From positions 1 through 64,000 of the forward strand of contig DDFH01000002.1 of assembly GCA_002337085.1 (NCBI GenBank): DNA of 64,000 nucleotides. Direction: 5' to 3'. Below are positions 52,771-62,329 of this stretch, piece after piece. The number at the start of each line of letters is the position of its first letter. Position 1 is the stretch's first letter. The notes below the pieces were generated by a model. It saw nothing but the letters and a program-made list of their open reading frames with translations, ran no database searches and had not been told where the DNA came from. This DNA comes from Hyphomonadaceae bacterium UBA1933 (GTDB taxonomy: Bacteria; Pseudomonadota; Alphaproteobacteria; Caulobacterales; Aquidulcibacteraceae). Made by a program: the position numbers and the translations under genes.

Positions 52771-54359
52771 AAATCCTTTAAAATAAGGTCGGATGCTTTT
52801 TCACCAATCATTGCCGATGGTGCTTGTGTATTACCGCTTATGAGTGTTGGCATGATAGAGGCATCGGCAACACGCAAGCCATCCATGCCACGAACCCGTA
52901 ATTCTGGATCAATTACCGAAGCCTCATCTGAACCCATGCGGCATGTACCAACTGGGTGATAGATTGTATCGGCATGGTCCGCGATTAATTGCCGTAATTC
53001 ATCATCGCTTGCGTCAATATTACCATAAATCATCTTGCCGTCATAGTTTTTGAAGGCGGTGGCAGATAGAATTTTATGAACAATTTTTGCGCCCTTTAAA
53101 AGGGTGTCTTTGTCATAATCTGCGCTTAAATAATTGGGATCGATGATTGGTGCGGTTAATGGATTGCTTGACGCCAATTTTATTTCACCACGACTTTGAG
53201 GTCTTAAAACGCATACATGCAAGGCAATACCAGGCAAGAAGTGCATTTTGCGTGCGTGATCATCAACATTGGAAACACAAAAGTGAAGTTGCAAATCTGG
53301 GCGTTCAACATCAGGGGAAGATTTTATAAAACCACCGGCCTCGGCGGCATTGGTGGTAAGTGCGCCTTTACCATTGGTAAGGAATGGGATTAACCCTCCC
53401 AACGCTGCTTTTAGGCCGCCAAGACCAAAATCAATTAACCCATCTGCTTTGACGCGCATATTGGCGGTATAATCAAGGTGATCTTGTAAATTTTGACCAA
53501 CGTTTTTTGCATCATGGGCAACTTCTATATCCATTTCTTTTAAATGCTTTGCTGGGCCAATGCCTGATAGCATAAGTAATTGCGGGGTATTAATTGCGCC
53601 TGCTGAAACCACAATTTCTTTTTGTGCCAAAAGTGTGGTTTCGCCCGATTTGGTTTTAATAATAACGCCAGTTGCCTTTTTATTCTCAATTAAAATTTTG
53701 GTGGCGGTGGCGTCTGAAATAATTTGTAGATTAGGATGGTTTTTAAGTTCTCCTAAATAAGCAGTGCCGGCATCATAACGCCGCCCTTCGTGTTGGAAAA
53801 CTTGATAAAGGCCAACGCCTTCTTGTGATGCACCGTTGAAATCTTCATTTAATGGATATTGACACTCGTTTGCCGCTTTAACAAAATCATAACTAGCAGG
53901 GTTTGGGCTTGCCAGATTGGAGACTTTTAAAGGGCCAGTATCTCCATGAAGCTTATTGTGAAAGAAAGCATTATTTTCGGAACGTTTGAATAATGGGAAA
54001 ACATCATCCCAGCCCCAACCATTGCACCCCATGTTTTTCCATTCGTCATAATCTTCTTTTTGTCCACGAATGTAAATCATTGCATTAATCAGGCTTGAGC
54101 CACCAACCCCGCGCCCACGTGGCACAAAACCAACGCGGTTATTAAGTTCTGCTTGGGGTGTGGTTTTAAAGCCATAATTATAGGCACCCTTGGCGCGTAC
54201 CAATAGTGCCAAACCCGCAGGCATAATGTTTAAAATTGATGGTTTTGGGCGGCCTGCTTCTATTAAAATTACCTTTGGCGATTTTGATGAATTAACAAGC
54301 CTCGATGCCAATGCGCAGCCAGCAGGACCCGCGCCAATAATTATATAATCGGCAATCAT
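52767..54359 (-). CDS. GMC-family FAD alcohol dehydrogenase
   Basis: 530-residue flavoprotein with an N-terminal FAD motif IIGAGPAGCALASRL, GMC signatures GRGVGGSSLINAMIYIRG and GAINTPQLLMLSGIGP, and the C-terminal catalytic HPVGTCRMG plus SGNTQAPSAMIGE. It belongs with choline dehydrogenase, AlkJ alkanol dehydrogenase and PEG dehydrogenase. With the overlapping ALDH and a nearby FadL, an aliphatic alcohol is the best substrate guess. First gene of the pair; a conserved ACGT motif lies about 50 bases upstream. Confidence 0.88.
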   Translation of the reverse strand: MIADYIIIGAGPAGCALASRLVNSSKSPKVILIEAGRPKPSILNIMPAGLALLVRAKGAYNYGFKTTPQAELNNRVGFVPRGRGVGGSSLINAMIYIRGQKEDYDEWKNMGCNGWGWDDVFPLFKRSENNAFFHNKLHGDTGPLKVSNLASPNPASYDFVKAANECQYPLNEDFNGASQEGVGLYQVFQHEGRRYDAGTAYLGELKNHPNLQIISDATATKILIENKKATGVIIKTKSGETTLLAQKEIVVSAGAINTPQLLMLSGIGPAKHLKEMDIEVAHDAKNVGQNLQDHLDYTANMRVKADGLIDFGLGGLKAALGGLIPFLTNGKGALTTNAAEAGGFIKSSPDVERPDLQLHFCVSNVDDHARKMHFLPGIALHVCVLRPQSRGEIKLASSNPLTAPIIDPNYLSADYDKDTLLKGAKIVHKILSATAFKNYDGKMIYGNIDASDDELRQLIADHADTIYHPVGTCRMGSDEASVIDPELRVRGMDGLRVADASIMPTLISGNTQAPSAMIGEKASDLILKDL

Positions 54360-54409
54360 TATTTCCCCTCTTAATTATTTTGTTTTTATTGGTTGGATGA
54401 TACGCATGG

Positions 54410-54425
54410 TTTACGTTAACGTCAA
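54410..54425. promoter_or_regulatory. ACGT-type dyad upstream of GMC/ALDH operon
   Basis: TTTACGTTAACGTCAA, a near-perfect palindrome 51 bases before the GMC gene; the flanking GG and AA also match a second copy at 57991-58006. The ACGT-N2-ACGT layout recalls operators of regulators of fatty-acid or branched-chain acid breakdown such as LiuR. The cognate protein is unknown. The rest of the 268-base gap to 54627 shows no gene. Confidence 0.55.
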
Positions 54426-54627
54426 ATAAATAATAAAATCGCCATTAACATATCTGCATAATTTTTTTCTTAAATGTCTCAATGCTAGGAATTATGGTCA
54501 AATATTAATGTTTGAATACTTGAGAAACGGTCTTTCAAACCTTATATATAAATTATAATTCGATATTATGATGTGTGATTTAAAACATTGTTTATATTGA
54601 TTTATTTTCTTGAAAGGAGCCCGAAAG

Positions 54628-56019
54628 ATGGCTTATGCAACTACTAATCCCTTCACTAATGAAACAATAAAAACCTTCCCCAATGCAACAAATGAAGAGG
54701 TTAAGGCGGCGCTTAATACTGCGAATGATGCTTTTTTGGCATGGCGTGAAACGAACTTTGAGACCCGTGGTAAAATTCTTCAAAAGGCAGCTGACCTATT
54801 GCGCAAAGATGCCGATGAATATGCAAAATTACTTACCCTTGAAATGGGCAAATTATTCGCCGAAGCTAAGGCAGAAGTGGAGCTTTCTGCAAAAATCCTT
54901 GAATATTATGTTCGTAATGCCGAGGAATTATTAAAACCTGAAAAGCTTCCGGTTTTAGATCCTGCTGAAGGCGATGCAGTTTTGGTTTGCGACCCGTTAG
55001 GTATAATTCTGGCGATTGAACCTTGGAACTTTCCTTATTACCAAATCGCGCGGATTTTGGCGCCACAATTATCGGCGGGAAATGTTTTGATTTTGAAACA
55101 TGCTTCTAATGTTCCACAATCTGCGGCCGCTTTTGAAAAGCTTATGCTTGATGCCGGCTTGCCAAAAGGCTGTTTTACCAATCTTTATGCGACCCGTGAA
55201 CAGATTGAAATGATTATAAACGACCCGCGTGTTCATGGTGTGGCATTAACTGGATCAGAAGCCGCAGGTGCAGTTGTTGCGGCACAGGCCGGAAGCGCAT
55301 TGAAAAAATCAACCATGGAATTAGGTGGTGCTGACGCCTTTGTGGTTTTAAAAGATGCTGATTTGGAAAAAACAGTAAAATGGGCAGTATTTGGGCGACA
55401 TTGGAATGGTGGGCAGGTTTGTGTTTCATCCAAACGCATGATTATTGTTGATGAGGTTTATGACAAATTCCTTGAACTCTATCGCAAAGGCGTTGCGGAA
55501 CTTGTGGCCGGTGATCCGTTTGATGCCAATACGACACTTGCGCCATTATCGTCACAAACTGCTGTCGTTGATATTAAGGCAAATATCGCCAAAGCCATTG
55601 AGCATGGTGCCAAAGCCGAAGAGGTTGGGCCACCCGTTCCAACCAAAGGTGCATTTGTGCAACCGACAATTTTAACCGAAGTTGGCGAAGATAATCCCGC
55701 ACGTTATTGGGAATTTTTTGGTCCTGTTTCAATGCTATTCCGTGCCAAAGATGAAGAAGATGCAATTCGCATTGCCAATGATTCACCATTTGGCCTTGGT
55801 GGTTCGGTATTTACACAAGATACTAAACGCGGCGCAGAAGTTGCCGCCAAAATTTCAACCGGTATGGTGTTTGTAAATCACCCAACCAAGGTTGAGGCTG
55901 ATTTGCCATTTGGTGGCGTTCGTCGTTCTGGCTATGGTCGTGAACTTTTAGGTCTTGGTCTAAAAGAATTTGTGAACCATAAACTTATTGACGTCGTTGA
56001 TATTGACGCGCATTTTTAA
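54628..56019 (+). CDS. succinate-semialdehyde dehydrogenase-like aldehyde dehydrogenase
   Basis: 463-residue NAD(P)-dependent ALDH of the Sad/YneI-GabD type. Cys265 (WNGGQVCVSSKR), Glu231 (MELGGADAFVV) and Asn134 (EPWNFPYYQ) form the active site. The N-terminus YATTNPFTNETIKTFP is typical. The ATG at 54628 follows GAAAGGAGC. Monocistronic, bounded by a strong bidirectional terminator; exact aldehyde substrate uncertain. Confidence 0.88.
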   Translation: MAYATTNPFTNETIKTFPNATNEEVKAALNTANDAFLAWRETNFETRGKILQKAADLLRKDADEYAKLLTLEMGKLFAEAKAEVELSAKILEYYVRNAEELLKPEKLPVLDPAEGDAVLVCDPLGIILAIEPWNFPYYQIARILAPQLSAGNVLILKHASNVPQSAAAFEKLMLDAGLPKGCFTNLYATREQIEMIINDPRVHGVALTGSEAAGAVVAAQAGSALKKSTMELGGADAFVVLKDADLEKTVKWAVFGRHWNGGQVCVSSKRMIIVDEVYDKFLELYRKGVAELVAGDPFDANTTLAPLSSQTAVVDIKANIAKAIEHGAKAEEVGPPVPTKGAFVQPTILTEVGEDNPARYWEFFGPVSMLFRAKDEEDAIRIANDSPFGLGGSVFTQDTKRGAEVAAKISTGMVFVNHPTKVEADLPFGGVRRSGYGRELLGLGLKEFVNHKLIDVVDIDAHF

Positions 56020-56040
56020 AAATACTTGCTTTTTAAATAA

Positions 56041-56067
56041 AATGGCGGTGGTAAAACCACCGCCATT
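56041..56067. terminator. bidirectional hairpin terminator
   Basis: Perfect 11-bp stem AATGGCGGTGG / CCACCGCCATT with a 5-base loop between convergent genes (aldehyde dehydrogenase and fadL). T-rich sequence follows the stem on both strands, so it can serve both. Confidence 0.88.
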
Positions 56068-56093
56068 AATTTGTTTAAATGATATTCAAATTA

Positions 56094-57446
56094 TTAGAAT
56101 GTCATATGCATACCAAGACCAAATACTAGAGCGCTAGCGTCTTTAAGTTGGCCATTGGTAAGGATTGTTGTTTGAATTGGTGTACCAGCATATGCAGCGG
56201 TATATTTATCAATCGGAACATTTTTAAACATTGTGTAGCCCAAAGATGTGTTGATTGATACTTTTTCATTCAATTTATAGGTTGCACCAGTTGCAAGTGT
56301 TGTACGGTCGCCATCTGGAACGCGTGGGTCACGGTGTCCAGTTGAGATAGGGGTTTCATCCGCTTGAATACCACCACGAAGTGTCAATTTATCGTTCAAT
56401 TTATGTTCGATACCAACCGCAACCGCAGTAGAATCTTCATATTGGAATGGAAGTTTTTGAGTTCCCATTGAACCAAGGTTAGAAAGTGTAAGGTAATCAA
56501 ACTCACTCCAGCCAAAGCGGGTTACTTGGGCATTGAAAGTAGTGTTTTCATTTACATGGTAACGGAAACCAATGTTTGCTTGCCATGGGAAAGTAACGTT
56601 TGCTTTAGCGCCATCAATAGTTTTGTTTAACGCTGCACCAACAGAAACTGGGCTAGTAAGTCCAGAAATTGTTAATGTACCATCAAGTTTATGTTCGATA
56701 GCAGATTTATAGCTTAGACCAAAATCATATTTATCGTTATGGTATTGAAGACCAACTGAATAGCCATAATCAATGCCATCGCCTTTAAGGTTTTGGTGAC
56801 CATCAGCATAACCAGGAAGTGGATCAGGAAGATAATTGCTTAATGTTGCTTTCAAATAGTCAATGTTCAAACCAAGGCCAAGGCTAAGGTTAGGGGTGAC
56901 TTTATAAGCAAGAGTTGGCTGAAGATCCAAGTTTAGAAGGTTGGTTTCATCGGCGCTATAACGTGCCCAGCTATCTGGATCATAGTCTGTTACAACGCTG
57001 AAAGGTGCTGAAAGAACCACGCCAACTGCCAATTTGTCGTTTATTGGCATCGCCCATGCGCCAGTTGGCAATACGCCATTTTCAACTGGGTTTCTAACGG
57101 TTTGTGTGCCGCCAACAGGAAGGTTTTTATATGCGGTTGGTACTGCTGGATAAGCGCGAACAACGCGTGTATCTAGGTTGGTAACTTTGCCACGTGGATT
57201 GATTGAGCTTATGCCAGTAAACATTTCCATGTTTGAAATGCCGCCGATAGCAGCAGGGTTCCACCACAATTGTTCAGCGCCCTGTTCAGAGACTTCGCCA
57301 GACCATGCGCGACCATTTGCTTTTACTGATTGTTCTTGAAGATAAAAGCCACCGGCATTTGCTTCGGCAGCAAAAAACAGACCAGCAGTAACCGCAAGAA
57401 TGCTTGTTGTTACAAGGCGTTTTGTTTTGTTGGAATTAAATTTCAT
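56094..57446 (-). CDS. fadL: FadL/OmpP1/TodX-family outer-membrane transporter
   Basis: 450-residue outer-membrane beta-barrel for hydrophobic molecules such as long-chain fatty acids or aromatic hydrocarbons. Signal peptide (LVTTSILAVTAGLFFAAEANA) followed by GGFYLQEQSVKANGRAWSG, with the NPAAIGG motif of the N-terminal hatch domain; ends with an aromatic-rich final strand (LGMHMTF). Placed next to beta-oxidation genes, so fatty acids are likely; TodX-like aromatic uptake would suit the phenol cluster 40 kb away. Confidence 0.93.
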   Translation of the reverse strand: MKFNSNKTKRLVTTSILAVTAGLFFAAEANAGGFYLQEQSVKANGRAWSGEVSEQGAEQLWWNPAAIGGISNMEMFTGISSINPRGKVTNLDTRVVRAYPAVPTAYKNLPVGGTQTVRNPVENGVLPTGAWAMPINDKLAVGVVLSAPFSVVTDYDPDSWARYSADETNLLNLDLQPTLAYKVTPNLSLGLGLNIDYLKATLSNYLPDPLPGYADGHQNLKGDGIDYGYSVGLQYHNDKYDFGLSYKSAIEHKLDGTLTISGLTSPVSVGAALNKTIDGAKANVTFPWQANIGFRYHVNENTTFNAQVTRFGWSEFDYLTLSNLGSMGTQKLPFQYEDSTAVAVGIEHKLNDKLTLRGGIQADETPISTGHRDPRVPDGDRTTLATGATYKLNEKVSINTSLGYTMFKNVPIDKYTAAYAGTPIQTTILTNGQLKDASALVFGLGMHMTF

Positions 57447-57493
57447 TTGCGTTCCCCTCTATAAAACTATTTAATATGGTAATGACCAAGGCG

Positions 57494-57898
57494 TTATTTA
57501 ACGCGGGTCCATGTTTGTGTAAGACAGACTGGTTTAAATATACAGCCAGTTAATTTGATGTGATCTTTATCAACAATTGTGATTGAGCCATTATAAGTAT
57601 TGCCTTCGTCGGCCTTATATACCCAGCCATCAACCCATTGATTGCCTTTTTGTTTAAAGCCACCAATCATTGTAATGCCTTTTAGCGGGCGATTACGTAA
57701 TTCAGGCTTTTTATTCATGAAATCTTTGCGGTTTGGATCTTTTGCAATGTCATCAGATGCCAATAATGTACCGCAAAGCGAGTTGCCGCATGCGGAAATT
57801 CGCACGATTGCGTTCTTGGTTGGTGAGCGCCATTCACCGATTGCGGTATCCGCAGTAAATGCGCCAGCCATTGCGGTGGCGGCAAGAAATGCCAACAT
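57494..57898 (-). CDS. DUF2147 family exported protein
   Basis: 134-residue protein with an N-terminal signal (MLAFLAATAMAGAFTADT) and the DUF2147 core: GEWRSPTKNAIVRISACGNSLCGTLL, NRPLKGITMIGGFK, WVDGWVYKADEGNTYNGSI, and LTGCIFKPVCLTQTWTRV. Four cysteines could form two disulfides in the periplasm. The ATG follows GAGGGAGTG. Function unknown; it lies just upstream of fadL and may be co-transcribed with it. Confidence 0.82.
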   Translation of the reverse strand: MLAFLAATAMAGAFTADTAIGEWRSPTKNAIVRISACGNSLCGTLLASDDIAKDPNRKDFMNKKPELRNRPLKGITMIGGFKQKGNQWVDGWVYKADEGNTYNGSITIVDKDHIKLTGCIFKPVCLTQTWTRVK

Positions 57899-58263
57899 AT
57901 TTTCACTCCCTCAAAAGTAAAATAATTGTATTTGAAATACTGATATTGTTATCATCAGTGCTTAATTTTATTTATTGGATATTGCACAGGTTTACGTATT
58001 CGTCAATGAAATGATGACGTTACCTGTCCTTTGTATGGTGCGACAGATTATTACATCATCTATCGCTTTGCTTCCTCCCTTTTCTATTTCGTTTCCTCTT
58101 TTGCCAATTATTCGGCATATTTTTTATTTTATTGTCCGAATTAAACTTACTTATCTTGTTCTTGTCGGATATATTGTTTGCGGCTGCGATTTATATTTTG
58201 CCATTTAACTATTGTTTGATATGTTTAAAACGAACGTATGAATTGTCAAGAGGAAAAATAATA
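57899..58263. promoter_or_regulatory. divergent region between DUF2147/fadL and tetR
   Basis: 365 bases without a convincing gene, although a frame in register with tetR is open from 58132. It contains the second copy of the ACGT motif (57991-58006) and, at 58227-58239, AAAACGAACGTAT, a 13-mer repeated in tandem before the gene at 62487. AAGAGGA before 58264 is the tetR RBS. Confidence 0.55.
57991..58006. promoter_or_regulatory. ACGT-type dyad, second copy
   Basis: TTTACGTATTCGTCAA, 13 of 16 bases identical to the motif at 54410 with the same flanking GG. It lies about 93 bases upstream of the DUF2147 gene on the minus strand. Confidence 0.5.
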
Positions 58264-59052
58264 ATGTCTGACATCGGGGTGAGTGAAACAAATATTGATG
58301 CCAAATCAAGTGACGCTAAGTCAGTTGATGGCAAGGCAAATGAAACCCGTGCGAATGAAACGCGCGAGAAAATTTTAAATGCAGCCGAACGTTTGTTTAT
58401 GGAATTTGGTTATGAAGCCACCTCTATGCGCCATATTACCGGCGAGGCAGAGGTTAATCTTGCAGCAGTTAATTATCACTTCGGCTCGAAAGAGGCGCTA
58501 ATTCAAGAAGTTTTCCGCCGCCGCCTTGATTGGCTAAATGATGAACGTTTGCGTGTTCTTGATGAAATGGAAGCCGAAGCCAATGGCGGGCCGTTAAAAC
58601 CTTCGCAAATTGTTGATGCGATGTTTGGCACGCTTTTACGTATGGCGAATGATGAGAGTGTGGGTGGAAGTACTTTTGTAAGGCTATTGGGGCGCACATT
58701 GACCGACCCTTCAAAATTCATCAATACATTCTTGGCGCGCGAACATGCCTATGTGATGGATAGGTTTAAGAATGCCTTATTCAGGGCTTTGCCTGATGTG
58801 CCAAAATCCGAAATTATTTGGCGATTTCATTTTATGTTGGGTGCAACATCCTATGCGATTACTGGCGCCGATGCGCTTACTGGAATCACAGATTGGCAGC
58901 TTTCGCCATCGGATAAGGATGAACGACCAGATTTATTATTGCCACGTTTGATGTCGTTTTTATTGGGTGGCCTTCGTGCACCACTGCCACAATTGCCGAT
59001 GTTTCCGAATGCCGGCGCAACACAAATTGGCACACAGGATAATATTTATTAA
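58264..59052 (+). CDS. TetR-family transcriptional regulator
   Basis: 262-residue repressor. After an unusual polar N-terminal extension of about 33 residues rich in Asp, Ser and Asn (with ANETRANETR repeat) comes the TetR HTH: REKILNAAERLFMEFGYEATSMRHITGEAEVNLAAVNYHFGSKEAL. The C-terminal domain is of the YcdC/CecR-like kind. ATG 58264 chosen for its AAGAGGA; the upstream extension of the frame is hydrophobic and not TetR-like. It precedes the thiolase and FadJ genes and likely senses an acyl-CoA (inference). Confidence 0.9.
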   Translation: MSDIGVSETNIDAKSSDAKSVDGKANETRANETREKILNAAERLFMEFGYEATSMRHITGEAEVNLAAVNYHFGSKEALIQEVFRRRLDWLNDERLRVLDEMEAEANGGPLKPSQIVDAMFGTLLRMANDESVGGSTFVRLLGRTLTDPSKFINTFLAREHAYVMDRFKNALFRALPDVPKSEIIWRFHFMLGATSYAITGADALTGITDWQLSPSDKDERPDLLLPRLMSFLLGGLRAPLPQLPMFPNAGATQIGTQDNIY

Positions 59053-59081
59053 ATAAATTACCCAAATAGATTGAGGTTACA

Positions 59082-60371
59082 ATGGGATTTGAAAAGAAAA
59101 TATACATTATTGATGGTGCTCGTTCGCCATTTTTAAAGGCTCAAAAAGGGCCGGGGCCATTTTCGGCATCTGATATGGCGACACAAATAGGGCGCGCATT
59201 ATTGCTTCGTCAAAAGTTTGCACCAAGTGATTTAAGCGAAGTTATTCTTGGCTGTGCTGGCGCATCTGCGGATGAAACCAATATTGGGCGCATGGTTGCA
59301 TTGCGCATGGGTTGCGGTGAAAAAGTTCCGGGTTGGACGGTGATGCGCAATTGTGCATCTGGCATGCAGGCACTCGATTCGGCAATTGCCAATATAATTA
59401 CTGGCCGTTCAGAACTTGTTATGGCGGGTGGTGTTGATGCATTATCGCGCGCCCCACTTATGTATAATGATAAGATGGTTGGCTGGTTTGCCTCTTTAAT
59501 AGGGGCAAAAACCCCAATGGAAAAGGCGGCAGTATTCGCAAAATTAAAAGTTCCAGAGGTTTTGAACCCAGTTATTGGCCTTATGAAGGGGTTAACCGAC
59601 CCTGTGGTTGGCCTGCTAATGGGGCAAACCGCAGAAAATCTGGCGTGGAAATTTAATATAACCCGGCAAGAGATGGATGAATATTCGGTGCAAAGCCACC
59701 AAAGGGTTTTGGCTGCGCAACAGAGCGGATATTTTGAAGAAATTATCCCAATCATTGATGGCGATGGCAAGGTTTATGCCGCCGATGATGGGGTTCGCCC
59801 TGATGCTTCAATGGCGGGAATGGCAAAATTAAAACCGTTTTTCGATAAAAAATACGGCAATATTACCGCCGCCAATTCGTCACAAATTACTGACGGCGCG
59901 GCATGGCTTATATTGGCATCTGAAGAAGCGGTTAAAAAGCATAAATTAAAGCCAATTGGCGTTATTTCAGATAGCGAATGGGCGGGTCTTGATCCCGCAA
60001 TTATGGGTCTTGGACCGGTTCACGCCACTACACCGTTAATGCAACGAAATAATCTTAAAATCGAAGATATTGATGCCTGGGAATTAAATGAGGCTTTTGC
60101 CGCACAGGTAATTGGTTGTTTGCGGGCATGGGAATCTGATGAATATTGCAAAAAAGAACTTGGTCTTGCCGGTGCGTTTGGGAAGATTGATGCAGAAAAG
60201 CTGAATATTGATGGCGGCGCGGTGGCGCTTGGCCATCCGGTCGGGGCATCGGGGGCGCGAATTGTGCTTCATGTTTTGCAAATCTTGCGCCGTAATGGCG
60301 GCAAAAAAGGGATTGCCACAATTTGTATTGGTGGCGGTCTTGGCGGATCGATGCTGGTTGAAACTATTTAA
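59082..60371 (+). CDS. fadI: acetyl-CoA C-acyltransferase (3-ketoacyl-CoA thiolase)
   Basis: 429-residue thiolase for the last step of beta-oxidation. The acyl-accepting Cys91 is in MRNCASGMQALDSA, the His in GHPVGASGAR, and the second Cys in TICIGGGLGGS. Length and the AFAAQVIGC region suit the FadI type. Lies 29 bases after tetR and 11 before the FadJ-type gene: one operon. Confidence 0.93.
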   Translation: MGFEKKIYIIDGARSPFLKAQKGPGPFSASDMATQIGRALLLRQKFAPSDLSEVILGCAGASADETNIGRMVALRMGCGEKVPGWTVMRNCASGMQALDSAIANIITGRSELVMAGGVDALSRAPLMYNDKMVGWFASLIGAKTPMEKAAVFAKLKVPEVLNPVIGLMKGLTDPVVGLLMGQTAENLAWKFNITRQEMDEYSVQSHQRVLAAQQSGYFEEIIPIIDGDGKVYAADDGVRPDASMAGMAKLKPFFDKKYGNITAANSSQITDGAAWLILASEEAVKKHKLKPIGVISDSEWAGLDPAIMGLGPVHATTPLMQRNNLKIEDIDAWELNEAFAAQVIGCLRAWESDEYCKKELGLAGAFGKIDAEKLNIDGGAVALGHPVGASGARIVLHVLQILRRNGGKKGIATICIGGGLGGSMLVETI

Positions 60372-60382
60372 AGAGAATAAAA

Positions 60383-62293
60383 ATGACTGAATTAAATCTC
60401 AAAAACTGGCGGTTAGAAAATGATGAACAAGGGATCATAACCGCAATCTTGGACAAAGCAGGCGAAAACGCCAACACATTATCCAAAGAAATTATGGGTG
60501 AATTGGCAATATTGCTTGATGAGTTTGATAAAAACCCGCCCAAGGCCGTAATTTTTCGTTCTGGAAAAGCGGCTGGCTTTATTGCGGGCGCGGATATCAA
60601 TGAATTTACGCAGCTTGATAGCAAGGAAAAAGGGCTTGAAATAATTTCACGTGGTTGGAATTTGTTTAATCGCCTTGCCGATGTGAAATACCCAACATTG
60701 GCATTGGTGCGCGGGCATTGCCTTGGTGGCGGTCTTGAGCTTGCATTGGCATGCAAATATTTTCTTGTAATTGATGAACCATCAACAAAAATGGGCTTGC
60801 CCGAAGTAATGCTTGGCATTTTCCCTGGTTGGGGTGGTATGAAACGCCTGCCAGAAAGAATTGGCGCACCCCAAGCGCTTGATATGATGCTTTCTGGTAA
60901 AACTATTGATGCCAAAAAAGCAAAAAAACTTGGTCTTGCTGATGATTGTGTTCCGCCACGCGTTATGGAAATGGCAGCCAAGCAATTGGTGCTTTCTGGC
61001 GAACACCATAAAAAACTTGGTCTTGTGTCGCAGGTTCTAAGTGGGCCATTAAAAGCCGTAACCGCCAATAAGGCGCGTGAAGAACTTGCCAAAAAGGCGC
61101 GCCCCGAACATTACCCTGCACCTTATGCAATACTCGATATTTGGGAAAAGCATGATGGTAATGCACTTGCTGATCCGAATTTGATTGATAATATTATCAA
61201 TTCAAAAACCGCCCGTAATTTAGTGCGGGTATTCTTCCTTCAGGAAAGATTGAAAAAATTTGGCGCACAAAGCGATTTTAAGGCTTCTCATGTTCACGTG
61301 GTTGGTGCGGGTATTATGGGTGGCGATATTGCGGCATGGTGTGCATTGCGCGGCCTGAAAGTTACCCTCCAAGATACTTCGGTTGATAGGATTGCGCCGG
61401 CAATTGGCCGTGCCAAAAAATTATTTGACCGCCGTATCAAAGACCCGCTTTTGGCACGTGATGCATTTGACAGGCTTGTTCCCGATGTGGCGGGTGACGG
61501 CGTAAAAGATGCCGATGTGGTTATTGAGGCAATTTTTGAAAACCTTGATGCCAAGCATAAATTACTTTCATCACTAGAGAAAAAAGTGAAAGCATCGGCA
61601 ATACTTGCCACCAATACTTCAAGCCTCAAATTAGAAGATTTGGCAACAATTCTGAAAAATCCGGCGCGCCTGGTGGGGATTCATTTCTTTAATCCCGTTG
61701 CGCAAATGCCATTGGTTGAGGTTATTCATGCCGAAACTACCGATGAAAAAACGGCTAAAAAGGCATTAGCATTTGTAAAGCAAATCGACAAATTGCCGCT
61801 TCCGGTTAAGTCTGCCCCTGGGTTTTTGGTCAATGCAGTGCTTGCGCCTTATATGCTTGAGGCCATGTGTTCTGTTGATGAAGGTATTAGCCCAGAAACG
61901 ATTGATGAGGCAATGCTCGCTTTTGGCATGCCGATTGGCCCGATTGAATTGGTTGATACTGTTGGGCTTGATATTGCAATGGCGGCAGGTAGCCAAATTT
62001 CCGCTGCCAATGAGGCGCCCAAATGCTTGCTTGAAAAATTCGAAAAAGGCAATTTGGGCAAGAAAACAGGTGTTGGTTTTTATAAATGGGTTGACGGTAA
62101 AGCGCAAAAAGGCAAACCGTCTGAAGTTCCTGCGGGTCTTGCAGAACGCCTTATTGCGCCATTGCTTGAACGGACGCAAAAACTTGTGGACGAGGGGATT
62201 GTTGGCGATGCCGACCTGGCCGATGCGGGTGTTATTTTTGGAACTGGCTTTGCGCCGTTCACTGGTGGGCCATTAAATTATAGCGTTGGATAA
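60383..62293 (+). CDS. fadJ: bifunctional enoyl-CoA hydratase/3-hydroxyacyl-CoA dehydrogenase
   Basis: 636-residue FadB/FadJ-type protein. N-terminal crotonase domain with oxyanion-hole segments FIAGADINEF and RGHCLGGGLELALACKY and the second glutamate in GLPEVMLGIFPGWGG; then an NAD-binding dehydrogenase domain (HVVGAGIMGGDIA) with the catalytic His in GIHFFNPVAQMPLVEV. Hydrates trans-2-enoyl-CoA and oxidises the product for the thiolase encoded just upstream. Somewhat shorter than E. coli FadJ (714). Confidence 0.93.
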   Translation: MTELNLKNWRLENDEQGIITAILDKAGENANTLSKEIMGELAILLDEFDKNPPKAVIFRSGKAAGFIAGADINEFTQLDSKEKGLEIISRGWNLFNRLADVKYPTLALVRGHCLGGGLELALACKYFLVIDEPSTKMGLPEVMLGIFPGWGGMKRLPERIGAPQALDMMLSGKTIDAKKAKKLGLADDCVPPRVMEMAAKQLVLSGEHHKKLGLVSQVLSGPLKAVTANKAREELAKKARPEHYPAPYAILDIWEKHDGNALADPNLIDNIINSKTARNLVRVFFLQERLKKFGAQSDFKASHVHVVGAGIMGGDIAAWCALRGLKVTLQDTSVDRIAPAIGRAKKLFDRRIKDPLLARDAFDRLVPDVAGDGVKDADVVIEAIFENLDAKHKLLSSLEKKVKASAILATNTSSLKLEDLATILKNPARLVGIHFFNPVAQMPLVEVIHAETTDEKTAKKALAFVKQIDKLPLPVKSAPGFLVNAVLAPYMLEAMCSVDEGISPETIDEAMLAFGMPIGPIELVDTVGLDIAMAAGSQISAANEAPKCLLEKFEKGNLGKKTGVGFYKWVDGKAQKGKPSEVPAGLAERLIAPLLERTQKLVDEGIVGDADLADAGVIFGTGFAPFTGGPLNYSVG

Positions 62294-62303
62294 ATAGTCG
62301 ATT

Positions 62304-62329
62304 TCCCTTTCCCTTTTGGGGGAAAGGGA
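62304..62329. terminator. hairpin after fadJ
   Basis: Stem TCCCTTTCCC / GGGAAAGGGA (10 bp) with a 6-base loop, 11 bases after the stop. No clean T-run follows on the plus strand, so its efficiency is uncertain. Confidence 0.55.

Noticed and set aside
58132..58263. Hydrophobic 44-codon extension of the TetR frame
   Set aside because: Would put a membrane-like segment before a DNA-binding domain and covers the operator-like 13-mer; the ATG at 58264 has a good RBS.
59210..59770. 186-codon minus-strand open frame
   Set aside because: Antisense to the thiolase gene with its conserved active site on the other strand.
60364..61092. 242-codon minus-strand open frame
   Set aside because: Antisense to the conserved crotonase domain of fadJ; composition is that of a shadow frame, with no recognisable motif or RBS context.
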